A DNA stretch of 64,000 nt from Levilactobacillus suantsaiihabitans (GTDB lineage: Bacteria; Bacillota; Bacilli; Lactobacillales; Lactobacillaceae), in contig NZ_RKLX01000008.1 in the NCBI RefSeq assembly GCF_004745505.1, positions 1 through 64,000 on the forward strand, read 5' to 3'. Numbering within the stretch: position 1 is the stretch's first letter; every line of letters begins with the position of its first letter. Shown in pieces: positions 8,102 through 17,699 of this stretch. Below the pieces are notes generated by a model. That model searched no databases. It saw only the letters and a list, made by a program, of their open reading frames with translations, and was not told the origin of the DNA. The translations under genes were made by a program, and so were the position numbers.

Positions 8102-10711
8102 ATGAATCCAGAAAAAATGACGCAGGCCTTAACGGACGCCTTGACGGAGGCCCAACACATTGCGATGACGCGCAAGCACCAGGACGTGACCGTGGCGCAC
8201 CTCTTTAAATTTCTGATCCAACCGGGTGAGTTAGGTCGTGAGATCTTGGCGTCGGCTGGCGTTGACATCACGGCCCTCGACAGTGAACTGGACCGGGAGT
8301 TAGACGGCATCAGTACGGTCAGTGGCGCGGGCATTCAATACGGTCAGTCCTTCTCCCGCAATCTGACGGACCTGCTGCAACGCGCCGACGTGATCAAGGA
8401 CGGCTACCACGACGACTTCATGGCCGTCGATACGGTGGTCATCGCGCTGATGCAGCTATCCGGTGAGACGTTGACGGATTACCTGAAGCAACAGGGGATC
8501 ACGGAACAGATGGTCAAAAATGCCGTCGACAAGATGCGTAGCGGCGAACGGGTCACCTCAAAGAACCAAGAGGACCAATATAAGGCCCTAGACAAGTACG
8601 GTATCGACCTGGTCAAGGCCATGCGCAGTGGCAAGATCGACCCGATCATCGGCAGAGACGACGAGATCTTGTCCGTCATCCGCATCCTGTCACGTAAGAC
8701 CAAGAACAACCCGGTCTTGATCGGGGAAGCTGGGGTCGGGAAGACGGCCATCGTCGAGGGGCTGGCCCAACGCATCGTGCGCGGGGATGTCCCGGACAAT
8801 TTGAAGGACAAGACGATCTTCTCCCTGGACATGGGGGCCCTGATCGCCGGGGCCAAGTACCGGGGCGAATTTGAGGAACGGTTGAAGGCCGTCTTAAAAG
8901 AAGTGACCAAGAGTGAGGGCCAAATCATCATGTTCATCGACGAGATCCACAACATCGTGGGTGCCGGTAAGGCCGAGGGCAGTATGGATGCCGGTAACCT
9001 CTTGAAGCCGATGTTGGCGCGCGGCGAGTTGCATTTGATTGGGGCCACGACGCTCGACGAATACCGGCAGTATTTGGAACAGGACAAGGCCTTGGCGCGG
9101 CGGTTCCAGCGGGTCTTAGTCAATGAACCCAGCGTCGACGATACGGTCACCATCCTGCGGGGATTGCGCGAACGCTTTGAGATCCACCACGGCGTCAAGA
9201 TCCACGACAACGCACTGATCGCGGCGGCCAAGTTGTCCGATCGGTATTTGACCGACCGCTTCTTGCCCGATAAGGCCATCGACCTGGTGGATGAGGCTTC
9301 CGCTTCCATTCGCGTGGAAATGAATTCGGCACCGACCGAGCTGGACCAGGCCCGGCGGCAATTGATGCGCATGCAGGTGGAACAGACCGCCTTGAAACAA
9401 GAAACCGACGAGGCCTCCCAAAAGCGTTTGGCGGAATTGACCAAGGAATTGGCCGATACCAAGGAAAAGGTCGATCAGTTAAGTGCACGTTGGAACCAAG
9501 AAAAGACGGCCATCAAGGCGGTGGGCGACAAGAAAACGGAACTGGACCGCGCCAAGCGTGATCTGGCCAATGCCGAGTCTGCCTACGACCTGAACAAGGC
9601 GGCCGAACTCCAACACGGGACCATCCCCCGGTTAACCAAGGAATTGGCGCAATTGGAAAAACAAGACCAGAACCAAAACTGGTTGGTCTCCGAATCCGTC
9701 ACGGAAAACGAGATCGCCACGGTGGTCAGTCGGATGACCGGCATCCCCGTGACCAAATTGGTCCAGGGCGAACGCGAAAAGCTCTTACAACTGGCCGAGC
9801 GGTTACATGACCGTGTCGTGGGCCAAGACCAGGCCGTGTCCGCCGTGGCCGATGCCGTCTTACGGTCCCGCGCCGGGCTACAAGACCCGACCAAGCCATT
9901 GGGTTCATTTCTGTTCTTAGGGCCGACCGGGGTCGGGAAGACCGAACTAGCCAAGGCCTTAGCCGAGAACCTCTTTGATAGCGAAGACCATATGGTGCGT
10001 ATCGACATGTCCGAGTACATGGAAAAGGAATCCGTTTCCCGGTTGGTCGGGGCGGCTCCCGGGTACGTGGGCTATGAAGAAGGCGGCCAACTGACCGAGG
10101 CTGTGCGGCGCAACCCGTACACCATCGTGCTGTTTGATGAGGTCGAAAAGGCCCACCCGGACGTCTTTAACCTCTTGTTACAGGTCTTAGACGACGGCCG
10201 GTTGACGGATAGTCAGGGGCGGACCGTGGACTTTAAGAACACGATTTTGATCATGACGTCTAACTTAGGGTCCGACATTTTACTGCAGGGGACCGATGCC
10301 AAGGGGCACATTAGCCCGGACGCCCAAAAGCAGGTGGCCCAATTACTGCAGAGTCGTTTCCGGCCGGAGTTCTTAAACCGCATCGACGAGACCATCATGT
10401 TCACGCCGCTGTCTTTAGCCGACGTGCAACAGATCGTCGTCAAGTTGATCGCGCATCTGGCCACGCGCTTGCACGAGCAACAATTGGACCTGACGATCAC
10501 GCCGGCCGCGCAAGCCTGGATCGCCCAGAAGGGTTACCTGCCGGCTTACGGGGCGCGGCCACTGCAACGGTTCATCACGACGCACGTGGAAACGCCACTG
10601 GCGCGGCAACTGATTGGCGGCCAGATCCCGGTCAATAGCCTGATCACCATTGACGTGGCCGATGACGCGCTGACGTTTACGCACGCCTTGCAGACGGCAA
10701 CGATCAAGTAA
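8102..10711 (+). CDS. clpB: ATP-dependent chaperone ClpB
   Basis: An 869-residue Hsp100 disaggregase. A Clp_N domain (about 1-150) is followed by AAA-1 with Walker A GEAGVGKT and Walker [11 protein letters not shown] coiled-coil M domain (about 405-525, rich in Glu/Lys/Gln) marks ClpB rather than ClpC. AAA-2 has [20 protein letters not shown] and the sensor-2 region GARPLQR. No ClpP-binding loop motif was noticed. Start ATG 8102 is preferred over the adjacent TTG 8099 because GAGGAG is 8 bases upstream. Regulation is by CtsR through the double heptad at 7928, with a leader hairpin in between. A terminator follows at 10841. Confidence 0.96.
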   Translation: MNPEKMTQALTDALTEAQHIAMTRKHQDVTVAHLFKFLIQPGELGREILASAGVDITALDSELDRELDGISTVSGAGIQYGQSFSRNLTDLLQRADVIKDGYHDDFMAVDTVVIALMQLSGETLTDYLKQQGITEQMVKNAVDKMRSGERVTSKNQEDQYKALDKYGIDLVKAMRSGKIDPIIGRDDEILSVIRILSRKTKNNPVLIGEAGVGKTAIVEGLAQRIVRGDVPDNLKDKTIFSLDMGALIAGAKYRGEFEERLKAVLKEVTKSEGQIIMFIDEIHNIVGAGKAEGSMDAGNLLKPMLARGELHLIGATTLDEYRQYLEQDKALARRFQRVLVNEPSVDDTVTILRGLRERFEIHHGVKIHDNALIAAAKLSDRYLTDRFLPDKAIDLVDEASASIRVEMNSAPTELDQARRQLMRMQVEQTALKQETDEASQKRLAELTKELADTKEKVDQLSARWNQEKTAIKAVGDKKTELDRAKRDLANAESAYDLNKAAELQHGTIPRLTKELAQLEKQDQNQNWLVSESVTENEIATVVSRMTGIPVTKLVQGEREKLLQLAERLHDRVVGQDQAVSAVADAVLRSRAGLQDPTKPLGSFLFLGPTGVGKTELAKALAENLFDSEDHMVRIDMSEYMEKESVSRLVGAAPGYVGYEEGGQLTEAVRRNPYTIVLFDEVEKAHPDVFNLLLQVLDDGRLTDSQGRTVDFKNTILIMTSNLGSDILLQGTDAKGHISPDAQKQVAQLLQSRFRPEFLNRIDETIMFTPLSLADVQQIVVKLIAHLATRLHEQQLDLTITPAAQAWIAQKGYLPAYGARPLQRFITTHVETPLARQLIGGQIPVNSLITIDVADDALTFTHALQTATIK

Positions 10712-10840
10712 TCGGTCGTAGGTCGGCTGCACTGACCGGTTTGCTGAGATCACCGTTGGCAGCGTCCGTGGTTCGGGGATGCCCGATCACTGGGGTTACG
10801 GTGACGGGAAACCCATGATTTTAGGAATACTTCCTTAACG

Positions 10841-10899
10841 AAGTGCCTGTTTAACGACTACAGAACATTTGTTCGTCAGCCGTGAAACGGGCACTTTTT
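10841..10899 (+). terminator. Terminator between clpB and dnaE
   Basis: A 12-bp stem AAGTGCCTGTTT/AAACGGGCACTT (10841-10852 with 10885-10896, one T-G pair) is followed by TTT. The loop holds a LexA-type box. The stretch 10712-10840 shows only minor hairpins and no gene. Confidence 0.75.
10863..10874. promoter_or_regulatory. LexA-type SOS box upstream of dnaE
   Basis: GAACATTTGTTC fits the Gram-positive LexA (DinR) core GAAC-N4-GTTC, followed by G as in the extended consensus. It lies about 30 bases upstream of the dnaE -10 box, in the loop of the clpB terminator. Confidence 0.6.
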
Positions 10900-10900
10900 C

Positions 10901-10909
10901 TGGTATAAT
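10901..10909 (+). promoter_or_regulatory. Extended -10 promoter of dnaE
   Basis: TGG followed by TATAAT (10904-10909) is an extended -10 element. No good -35 box is present at 17 bases (CGTGAA). The ATG lies 37 bases downstream of the -10 box. Confidence 0.6.
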
Positions 10910-10945
10910 AGCGGTAATGAAGTTGAAGAGAAGGGAGACTCCGGG

Positions 10946-13900
10946 ATGTTTGTACCCTTACAAGTCTTAAGTACCTATAGCCTATTACAGAGCACTAATC
11001 GGATCGACCAACTGGTTCAAACGGCCAAGGAGCGGGGTTACAGCGCGCTGGCGTTGACGGATAAGAACGTCATGTACGGCACGGTGGCCTTCTATAACGC
11101 TTGCATCAAGGCAAAAATCAAGCCCTTACTCGGCTTAACGCTGAGTGCCACGGGCTTCAGTGATGCACCGCAAGCCCACGACTGGGTGTTGATCGCCCAG
11201 GACTTTATTGGCTATCAGCAGTTGATGCAGCTGTCGACGGCTTATCAGGTGGCGGGGACAGCCATCGACTTGAGCCAGCAGGCCGAAAATCTCAGTCACT
11301 TGCAGGTGATCGCCCCGTTGGATAGTGAGCTGCATCAGCTCGTGGCTAATGGGGAGGTGACCGCGGCCGAACAGGTGGTGCATCAACTCTTGGCACTGCA
11401 GCCAGCGGGCGTGTCTTTGGGGATCAGCCCAGAGATCCCGATCGCTAGTAGAGACGCTTTGGCCCAGTTGGCGCAAGCGACCCAGGTCCCACTAGTTGCC
11501 TTAGCGCCGGTCGAGTACCTGGACCGTGACGACCATTTTGCCGTGACGGTCTTACGGGCCATCGCGGCGGGTGCCACCTTAACCGACCCCACGGCGGAAC
11601 AACAGACGCTAGGGACCCACTGGTTGCGACCGGCTGGGGAAGAGGCCCAACGCTTTGCGGCGGCGGATCTGACGGCAGCGGTGAGTGCGACCCAGCAGCT
11701 GGCGGATGAAACGGACGTGACCTTAAAATTCCAGCAGCCACAATTGCCACAATTTCCCACGCCCAACCAGCAGCCCTCGCAAGATTACCTTCGTGAGCTG
11801 TGTCAAACGGGCCTGAAACGGCGCTTGGCCCAAAACCAGATCACTGAGGCAACCCCGTACCAGGAACGCTTAGAACGCGAATTAGGGGTCATTCACCGGA
11901 TGGGGTTTGACGACTACTTTTTGATCGTCTGGGACGTCATGAACTACGCCCACCGCGCGCACATCCAAACGGGACCAGGTCGGGGATCGGCGGCCGGATC
12001 GCTGGTCGCTTACGTGTTGGCCATCACCGAGGTCGACCCGTTGGCCTACAACCTATTATTTGAACGCTTCTTGAACGAGGAACGGGCGCAGATGCCCGAT
12101 ATCGACCTGGATATTCCGGACAATCGCCGTGAACAGGTCTTACAATACGTGCACGACAAATACGGCCATGACCGCGTGGCACAGATCATCACCTTTGGGA
12201 CGCTGGCGACTAAGGCGGCCTTGCGCGACGTTGGGCGGGTCTTGGGGATGCCCCCGTACGTGCTCAGCGAGTGGAGCGCCGCCATTCCACCCCAATTACA
12301 CATCACGCTAAAAAGTGCCTATGAGCAGTCGCAACGGTTACGCAACTTGGTGGCGGATAGTGAAAAGAACCGGTTGTTATTTGAAACGGCCCAAAAACTC
12401 GAGGGCTTACCACGCCATTACTCGACCCATGCGGCCGGGATCGTCTTGAGTCAGGGGCCCTTGACGGATCTGGTGCCGTTACAGCCCGGTAGCGAAGATC
12501 TCTTGATGACACAATACCCCAAGGACACGGTCGAGGCGGTGGGCCTGTTAAAGATGGACTTCTTAGGTCTACGCAACCTAAGCATCTTGGCTAACGCCTT
12601 GAGCCTGGTCAAGAAACAGACCGGACATCAGTTAGATCTCAATCAGATCGATCTGAACGACCCGGCGACCTTGCGGCTATTTGCCCAGGGGGAGACCAAC
12701 GGCGTCTTTCAATTTGAATCGGCGGGGATCAAACGCGTCTTGCGCCAACTCAAACCTGATAGCTTTGAACTGGTCGCCGCGGTCAACGCCTTGTACCGGC
12801 CGGGACCGATGGAAAACATCGATACCTTCATTCGCCGTAAGGAAGGCCAGGAACCCGTCAGTTTTGCGGCTGAAGCGTTAAAGCCGATCTTGGGGCCGAC
12901 CTATGGCGTCTTGGTCTATCAAGAACAAGTCATGCAGGTGGCCTCGGTCATGGGTGGCTTTACACTCGGAGAGGCCGATTTACTGCGGCGGGCCATGAGT
13001 AAGAAGAAAAAGCAGACCATGGATGCCATGCAAAAGAAGTTCGTGGCCGGGGCCCAACAGTTGGGCTACCCGGTGACGACTGCCGAGCAGGTCTTTGCCT
13101 ACATGGATCGGTTTGCCAATTACGGGTTCAACCGCTCACATGCGGTGGCTTATAGCAAGTTGGCCTTTCAACTGGCGTATTTGAAGGCCCATTACCCGGC
13201 GCCGTTTTATGCCGCCTTGATGAATTCGGTGATCAACGTGCCGGTGAAGACCAAGGCCTATCTGACTGAAGCCAAGCGACACGGCGTTAGCGTCCTAGCA
13301 CCAGACATCAATCGCTCGACGGCGTACTTCAACTTGCAGGGGAGAGCAGTCATCTTTGGCCTCAGTAGCATCAAGGGCGTGCGCCGCGACTTCTTGCGCG
13401 AGGTTTTGGCTGATCGCCAGGCGAACGGGCCCTTCAAGGACTTACATCAGTTCTTACAACGCATTGACCCCAAGTACCGCAAGACCGATTTGTTAAATGC
13501 CTTGGTGTACGCCGGGGCGTTTGACCACTTTGGTCACAACCGCGCCGAGCTGATCGCAGCCCTACCGGAATTCATCAGTAGCGTGGAGCTGTCCGGGGAT
13601 AACGTGGAACTGTTTGCGGCGTTGGCGCCCAAGATCACGCCACAACCGGACCTCGACTTGATGACCAAATTGACCCAAGAAGAGGCCGTCTTGGGCGCGT
13701 ATCTGTCCGGACACCCGGTGGCCCAGTATCACGCCTTAGCCCAGCAGCTGCACGCCACGACCGTCAGTGACCTAGTCGTCGATGCGCGCGTCACGCTGAT
13801 CTTGTACGTGACCAAGATTCGGACCATTCGCACTAAGCGCGGGGAACCGATGGCCTTTGTGACCGGTAGTGACGAGACCGCCGATGTGAGTGTCACCATC

Positions 13901-14299
13901 TTTCCCAACCAATTTCGGCAGGCCAGCACCTGGCTGAAGACCGATCAAGTCATCGTGGTCCGCGGCAAGGTCGAACAACAACGGGGCCTGCAGATCGTCG
14001 CCAATCAGGTCACGTTAGCCCAGGAGATCCCGGTCCACGCCGCCCAGTCACCGACATTGCCGGCAGGGGCGCGTTGGTTCATTCGCGTGGACGCCACGCA
14101 CGATGAACGGGCGATCGCCACGCAACTGGCGCGCTTCTTGACTGCGCATGCCGGGCCCGTGCCGGTGATCGTCTATCAACCGCAGACGGATACCAAACGT
14201 GTCTTGCCACAGACACAGTGGTTGCGGGGGGATGTCACGCTCAAAGCCCCGTTAGAGCAGCTGATGGGGAGTGGCAATGTCATCTTACAAAACGGGTAG
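10946..14299 (+). CDS. dnaE: DNA polymerase III subunit alpha, DnaE type
   Basis: An 1117-residue C-family DNA polymerase, the non-PolC replicase of Firmicutes used for lagging-strand primer extension and damage tolerance. An N-terminal PHP domain (about 1-200) has degenerate metal ligands (LSTYSLLQS rather than a His-rich start), as is common in Firmicutes DnaE. The palm domain shows GPGRGSAAGS and the catalytic PDIDLDIPD near residues 382-390. The finger region has FQFESAGI and LYRPGPM, and an OB fold follows near the C-terminus (VTLILYVTKIRTIRTKRG). Start ATG with AAGGGAG upstream. A LexA-type box lies in front, as expected for an SOS-induced polymerase. Confidence 0.95.
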   Translation: MFVPLQVLSTYSLLQSTNRIDQLVQTAKERGYSALALTDKNVMYGTVAFYNACIKAKIKPLLGLTLSATGFSDAPQAHDWVLIAQDFIGYQQLMQLSTAYQVAGTAIDLSQQAENLSHLQVIAPLDSELHQLVANGEVTAAEQVVHQLLALQPAGVSLGISPEIPIASRDALAQLAQATQVPLVALAPVEYLDRDDHFAVTVLRAIAAGATLTDPTAEQQTLGTHWLRPAGEEAQRFAAADLTAAVSATQQLADETDVTLKFQQPQLPQFPTPNQQPSQDYLRELCQTGLKRRLAQNQITEATPYQERLERELGVIHRMGFDDYFLIVWDVMNYAHRAHIQTGPGRGSAAGSLVAYVLAITEVDPLAYNLLFERFLNEERAQMPDIDLDIPDNRREQVLQYVHDKYGHDRVAQIITFGTLATKAALRDVGRVLGMPPYVLSEWSAAIPPQLHITLKSAYEQSQRLRNLVADSEKNRLLFETAQKLEGLPRHYSTHAAGIVLSQGPLTDLVPLQPGSEDLLMTQYPKDTVEAVGLLKMDFLGLRNLSILANALSLVKKQTGHQLDLNQIDLNDPATLRLFAQGETNGVFQFESAGIKRVLRQLKPDSFELVAAVNALYRPGPMENIDTFIRRKEGQEPVSFAAEALKPILGPTYGVLVYQEQVMQVASVMGGFTLGEADLLRRAMSKKKKQTMDAMQKKFVAGAQQLGYPVTTAEQVFAYMDRFANYGFNRSHAVAYSKLAFQLAYLKAHYPAPFYAALMNSVINVPVKTKAYLTEAKRHGVSVLAPDINRSTAYFNLQGRAVIFGLSSIKGVRRDFLREVLADRQANGPFKDLHQFLQRIDPKYRKTDLLNALVYAGAFDHFGHNRAELIAALPEFISSVELSGDNVELFAALAPKITPQPDLDLMTKLTQEEAVLGAYLSGHPVAQYHALAQQLHATTVSDLVVDARVTLILYVTKIRTIRTKRGEPMAFVTGSDETADVSVTIFPNQFRQASTWLKTDQVIVVRGKVEQQRGLQIVANQVTLAQEIPVHAAQSPTLPAGARWFIRVDATHDERAIATQLARFLTAHAGPVPVIVYQPQTDTKRVLPQTQWLRGDVTLKAPLEQLMGSGNVILQNG

Positions 14300-14392
14300 A
14301 CCAATTTTATTAAAAATACCTCTGGACTATTTGCGTAGGCTTTAGTATGATTATACCAATGCTTAACAAATCAGAAACTGGAGGTTTTTTTA

Positions 14393-15115
14393 ATGACTGT
14401 AAACGTGAAGATCTATGCCGATGGTGCGGAACTCAATGCGATGAAGGCCGTGGCCGCTCAGGGGTTGGTTAGCGGGTTTACCACGAACCCAAGTTTGATG
14501 AAGGCGGCGGGGATCACCGACTACCTGGCCTTTGCCAAAGAGGCCGTGGCCACCTTCCCGGACCAATCCATTAGCTTCGAAGTGTTCGGCAACACGCCGG
14601 AACGGATGTTGGCTGAAGCCAAGGTCTTGGCCAGTTTAGGCCAACACGTGGCGGTGAAGGTACCGGTTATCCGGGCTAACGGGGCCGACAACGCGGAGGT
14701 TATTCGAGAATTGTCGAACGCCGGGGTGCAGGTCAACGTGACGGCCATCACGACGCTCACGCAAGTCAAGCTGGCCGTGGACGCCTTGAACCCCGCAGTC
14801 GGCGGCATCGTATCCGTCTTTGCCGGACGGGTCGCGGACACCGGCGTGGATCCCTTACCCCTGATGCGTCAGGCCGCGGGACTGTGCCACACCAAGGACA
14901 ACGTGGAACTATTGTGGGCCAGCACCCGCGAGGTCTTCAACGTGGTCCAGGCCGAACAGACCGGCTGTGACATCATCACCGTGCCACCTAAGATCTTGGC
15001 CAAGCTAAGCAAATTTGGCACGCCAGCCTTGCAAGTCTCCGTGGATACGGTCAAGACGTTCGATGCCGATATCGCTAGTTTAGGCTTCACGATTCCGGTT
15101 GCGGTGCAAGAGTAG
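14393..15115 (+). CDS. Transaldolase / fructose-6-phosphate aldolase-like protein
   Basis: A 240-residue class I aldolase of the small transaldolase (TalC/FSA) group. The TIM-barrel start KIYADGAEL is followed by the substrate loop GFTTNPSLMK near residues 30-39, the Schiff-base lysine in VAVKVPV near 88, NVTAITTLTQV near 117 and SVFAGRVADTG near 143. It could transfer dihydroxyacetone units (transaldolase) or cleave fructose 6-phosphate; sequence alone does not decide. It stands where homofermentative relatives carry pfkA, between dnaE and pyk, which suits a pentose-phosphate-based metabolism. ATG start with CTGGAGG 8-14 bases upstream. Confidence 0.8.
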   Translation: MTVNVKIYADGAELNAMKAVAAQGLVSGFTTNPSLMKAAGITDYLAFAKEAVATFPDQSISFEVFGNTPERMLAEAKVLASLGQHVAVKVPVIRANGADNAEVIRELSNAGVQVNVTAITTLTQVKLAVDALNPAVGGIVSVFAGRVADTGVDPLPLMRQAAGLCHTKDNVELLWASTREVFNVVQAEQTGCDIITVPPKILAKLSKFGTPALQVSVDTVKTFDADIASLGFTIPVAVQE

Positions 15116-15402
15116 GGTCGTGACAGCGTCACTGGTGAGAGGTTTGCGTCAGCCAGGGGGATGCAAACCCGCGACTGGTTGTCCCCACTAGCGAGGCCAG
15201 TTCCGACCGAAACCGTTTTTCAGGATGGCTTCGGTTCCACGGTGCAGCCGAAGTTGTTGTTGACGCGTGGCGACTGAGTCTTGATGTTTTCTAGGCAACT
15301 AAACTGAATTTGTGACGGGATATCGGTGAACTTAAGAAATCCTTATGATTTCCCCCAAACACGGGTTAACCCGTTAATATAAATGTTAACTTATCTAACT
15401 TA

Positions 15403-15433
15403 AAACCTGCTGGTTATTAAATCAGCGGGTTTT
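15403..15433 (+). terminator. Terminator upstream of pyk
   Basis: A 10-bp stem AAACCTGCTG/CAGCGGGTTT (one T-G pair) with loop GTTATTAAAT-like sequence and a short T-rich tail. It lies 290 bases after the aldolase gene. The stretch 15116-15400 holds several hairpins (for example GGTTTGC/GCAAACC near 15141-15170) and a palindrome ACGGGTTAACCCGT at 15361-15374, but no gene. Confidence 0.6.
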
Positions 15434-15459
15434 AATCTTCATGGATGCCCGGCACGGTG

Positions 15460-15473
15460 GGAAAGCGCTTACT
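15460..15473. promoter_or_regulatory. Candidate cre (CcpA) site upstream of pyk
   Basis: GGAAAGCGCTTACT carries the palindromic AAGCGCTT centre of catabolite-responsive elements and matches 11 of 14 consensus positions. It lies about 43 bases upstream of the -35 box, a position linked with CcpA activation of glycolytic genes. Confidence 0.55.
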
Positions 15474-15515
15474 TTGATAAAATCCAAACAATCTGCGAAA
15501 AATCGGTAAACAAAG

Positions 15516-15544
15516 GCGACATTAATTTTTAAAAGTGATAGAAT
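15516..15544 (+). promoter_or_regulatory. Promoter of pyk
   Basis: -35 GCGACA (15516-15521), 17-base spacer, -10 TAGAAT (15539-15544), leaving a leader of about 93 bases before the ATG. Confidence 0.6.
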
Positions 15545-15643
15545 AATTTTGGAATCAAATTTGTGCCGAAACTTTTTGTGTGGTCTATTTTGACCGCTTC
15601 ACTCAATTTGTTTCGTGCCAATTCTAAAGGAGAGATTTTTCTA

Positions 15644-17401
15644 ATGAAGAAAACCAAGATCGTAAGTACCCTTGGTCCTGCAAGTACTGACGTTGATACG
15701 ATTGTTAAGTTGATCGAATCTGGCGCCAACATCTTCCGGTTCAACTTCTCACACGGTGACCACGAGGAACACCTCGGCCGTTTGGAGAACGTTCACAAGG
15801 CTGAAAAGATTACCGGTAAGACGGTTGGTATCATGTTGGATACGAAGGGTGCCGAAATCCGGACCACTGTTGAACAAGGCGGCAAGCTGAACTTCAAGAC
15901 TGGCGACCAATTCCGGATTTCCATGGACGACTCACTCGAAGGAACCAAGGAAAAGATCGCTGTGACTTACCCTGGCTTATACGATGACGTTCACGAAGGC
16001 GGCCACGTCTTATTCGATGATGGTTTATTAGATACTGTCGTTGATAAGAAAGACGAAGCAACCAAGGAATTAGTTGTAACGGCACAAAACGATGGTGTTC
16101 TGGGCTCACGTAAGGGTGTTAACGCTCCTGGCGTTTCCATCAACTTACCTGGGATCACTGAAAAGGATTCCGACGATATTCGTTTTGGTTTGGACCACGA
16201 AATCAACTTCATCGCTGCTTCATTCGTTCGGAAGCCACAAGATGTCATGGACATCCGTGAACTCCTCGAAGAAAAGCACATGGAACACGTTCAAATCTTC
16301 CCTAAGATCGAATCCCAAGAAGGGATCAACAACTTTGATGACATCATCAAGGTTTCCGATGGTTTGATGGTCGCTCGTGGTGACATGGGTGTTGAAATTC
16401 CAACGGAAAACGTGCCTTTGGTTCAAAAGGCTTTGATCAAGAAGTGCAACCTCTTAGGCAAGCCAGTTATCACCGCTACCCAAATGTTGGACTCCATGCA
16501 AGAAAACCCACGTCCTACGCGTGCCGAAGCATCTGACGTTGCCAACGCCGTATTCGACGGGACTGACGCTACCATGCTTTCTGGTGAAAGTGCTAACGGT
16601 GAATACCCAGTACAAGCCGTTGCTACCATGAACCGGATCGACATCAAGGCTGAAAATGCTTTGAAGGACTTCGGTCGCGATAACTTAGACTTCGATAACG
16701 GTGACGTTACGGAATCTATCGGTGCTTCCGTTGCTCGGGTGGCTAACCAATTGGGTGTTAAGACGATTGTTGCCGCTACTGAAAGTGGCTACACCGCTAA
16801 GATGATTTCTAAGTACCGGCCAAACGCTGATATCTTAGCCGTTACCTTTGACGACCGGACCCGTCGTGGTTTGATGGTCAACTGGGGTGTTTACCCAATC
16901 GTTACCGAAAAGCCTTCAAACACGGATGAAATGTTTGACCTGGCCGCAGCCAAGGCCGTTGAAACGGGCTTAGCTAAGGAAGGCGACTTGATCTTGATCA
17001 CCGCTGGTGTACCAGTCGGCGAACGCGGGACGACCAACTTGATGAAGATTCAATTGATCGGTTCCAAGTTAGTTCAAGGCCAAGGTGTCGGCGACGACAC
17101 GGTTATCGGTAAGGCAATCATTGCCAACACCGCTGCCGAAGCTAACGCTAAAGTCGTTGAAGGTGGTATCTTAATTGCTAAGAACACCGACAAGGACTAC
17201 TTGCCAGCTATCGAAAAGTCTAGCGCCGTTATCGTTGAAAACGGTGGGTTGACTTCTCACGCTGCTGTTGTTGGGATTTCCATGGGGATTCCTGTAATCG
17301 TTGGCGCTACTGGTGCCAGCGACAAGATCTCCGATGGCGAATTGATCACTGTTGACTCACGTCGCGGGATCGTTTACCACGGTGCTTCCAACGCGCTTTA
17401 A
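15644..17401 (+). CDS. pyk: Pyruvate kinase with C-terminal PEP-utilising domain
   Basis: A 585-residue enzyme that converts phosphoenolpyruvate and ADP to pyruvate and ATP. Motifs in order: KTKIVSTLGPAS at the start, FNFSHGDHEEH, MLDTKGAEIRT, the catalytic-lysine region IFPKIESQEG, ATQMLDSM and the ESANGEYP region. A C-terminal extension (about 475-585) resembles the PEP-synthase phosphohistidine domain, with GGLTSHAAVVG, as in Bacillus and lactobacilli. ATG 15644 was chosen over an upstream in-frame ATG because AAAGGAG lies 10-16 bases before it. Codons are unusually U-ending (GTT, GCT, GGT) compared with neighbours, a sign of very high expression. Confidence 0.97.
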   Translation: MKKTKIVSTLGPASTDVDTIVKLIESGANIFRFNFSHGDHEEHLGRLENVHKAEKITGKTVGIMLDTKGAEIRTTVEQGGKLNFKTGDQFRISMDDSLEGTKEKIAVTYPGLYDDVHEGGHVLFDDGLLDTVVDKKDEATKELVVTAQNDGVLGSRKGVNAPGVSINLPGITEKDSDDIRFGLDHEINFIAASFVRKPQDVMDIRELLEEKHMEHVQIFPKIESQEGINNFDDIIKVSDGLMVARGDMGVEIPTENVPLVQKALIKKCNLLGKPVITATQMLDSMQENPRPTRAEASDVANAVFDGTDATMLSGESANGEYPVQAVATMNRIDIKAENALKDFGRDNLDFDNGDVTESIGASVARVANQLGVKTIVAATESGYTAKMISKYRPNADILAVTFDDRTRRGLMVNWGVYPIVTEKPSNTDEMFDLAAAKAVETGLAKEGDLILITAGVPVGERGTTNLMKIQLIGSKLVQGQGVGDDTVIGKAIIANTAAEANAKVVEGGILIAKNTDKDYLPAIEKSSAVIVENGGLTSHAAVVGISMGIPVIVGATGASDKISDGELITVDSRRGIVYHGASNAL

Positions 17402-17421
17402 TAAGAGATAAACCTGTTATG

Positions 17422-17453
17422 AAAACGGACCCTCTGTCGGGGGCCCGTTTTTT
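17422..17453 (+). terminator. Terminator of pyk
   Basis: AAACGG-A-CCC pairs with GGG-C-CCGTTT (one A-C mismatch) and runs into TTTTTT, 20 bases after the pyk stop codon. Confidence 0.85.
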
Positions 17454-17474
17454 GTTTGGCAAAATTGGTTAGAT

Positions 17475-17680
17475 TGTTGGGGCTGGTCGCCTACCATTGC
17501 GCGAAAATGGGCTGGAACGCGGTGGGCGGACCGGTCGAGCCACAGAGCGGTCTCGCCCTCGCTTTGAGCCGCAACCCCCGTCTCAAAGACGCCAGTTTCC
17601 TAAGCGGATAAAGACCATCCGCTAAGGAAACTCCCACGTCTGAGCCCATTTTCGCTCCATTCTCGGCTACGGTTGTCTCA
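17475..17680. repeat. Structured intergenic repeat family A, copy A2 (reverse)
   Basis: Reverse-orientation copy, close to A3 in sequence. The outer stem GCGAAAATGGGCT/AGCCCATTTTCGC pairs 17501-17513 with 17643-17655. Arms read on the plus strand are GAG-CC/GG-CTC near 17537-17556, CTTTGAG/CTCAAAG near 17561-17588, and AGTTTCCTAAGCGGAT with ATCCGCTAAGGAAACT near 17594-17632, with a single central mismatch. Confidence 0.8.
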
Positions 17681-17699
17681 TGACTTTACATTTGTTGCA

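Noticed and set aside
8479-9462. 327-residue open frame on the minus strand
   Set aside because: It is fully antisense to clpB, Ser/Arg-rich as expected from the complement of a GC-rich gene, and has no start site.
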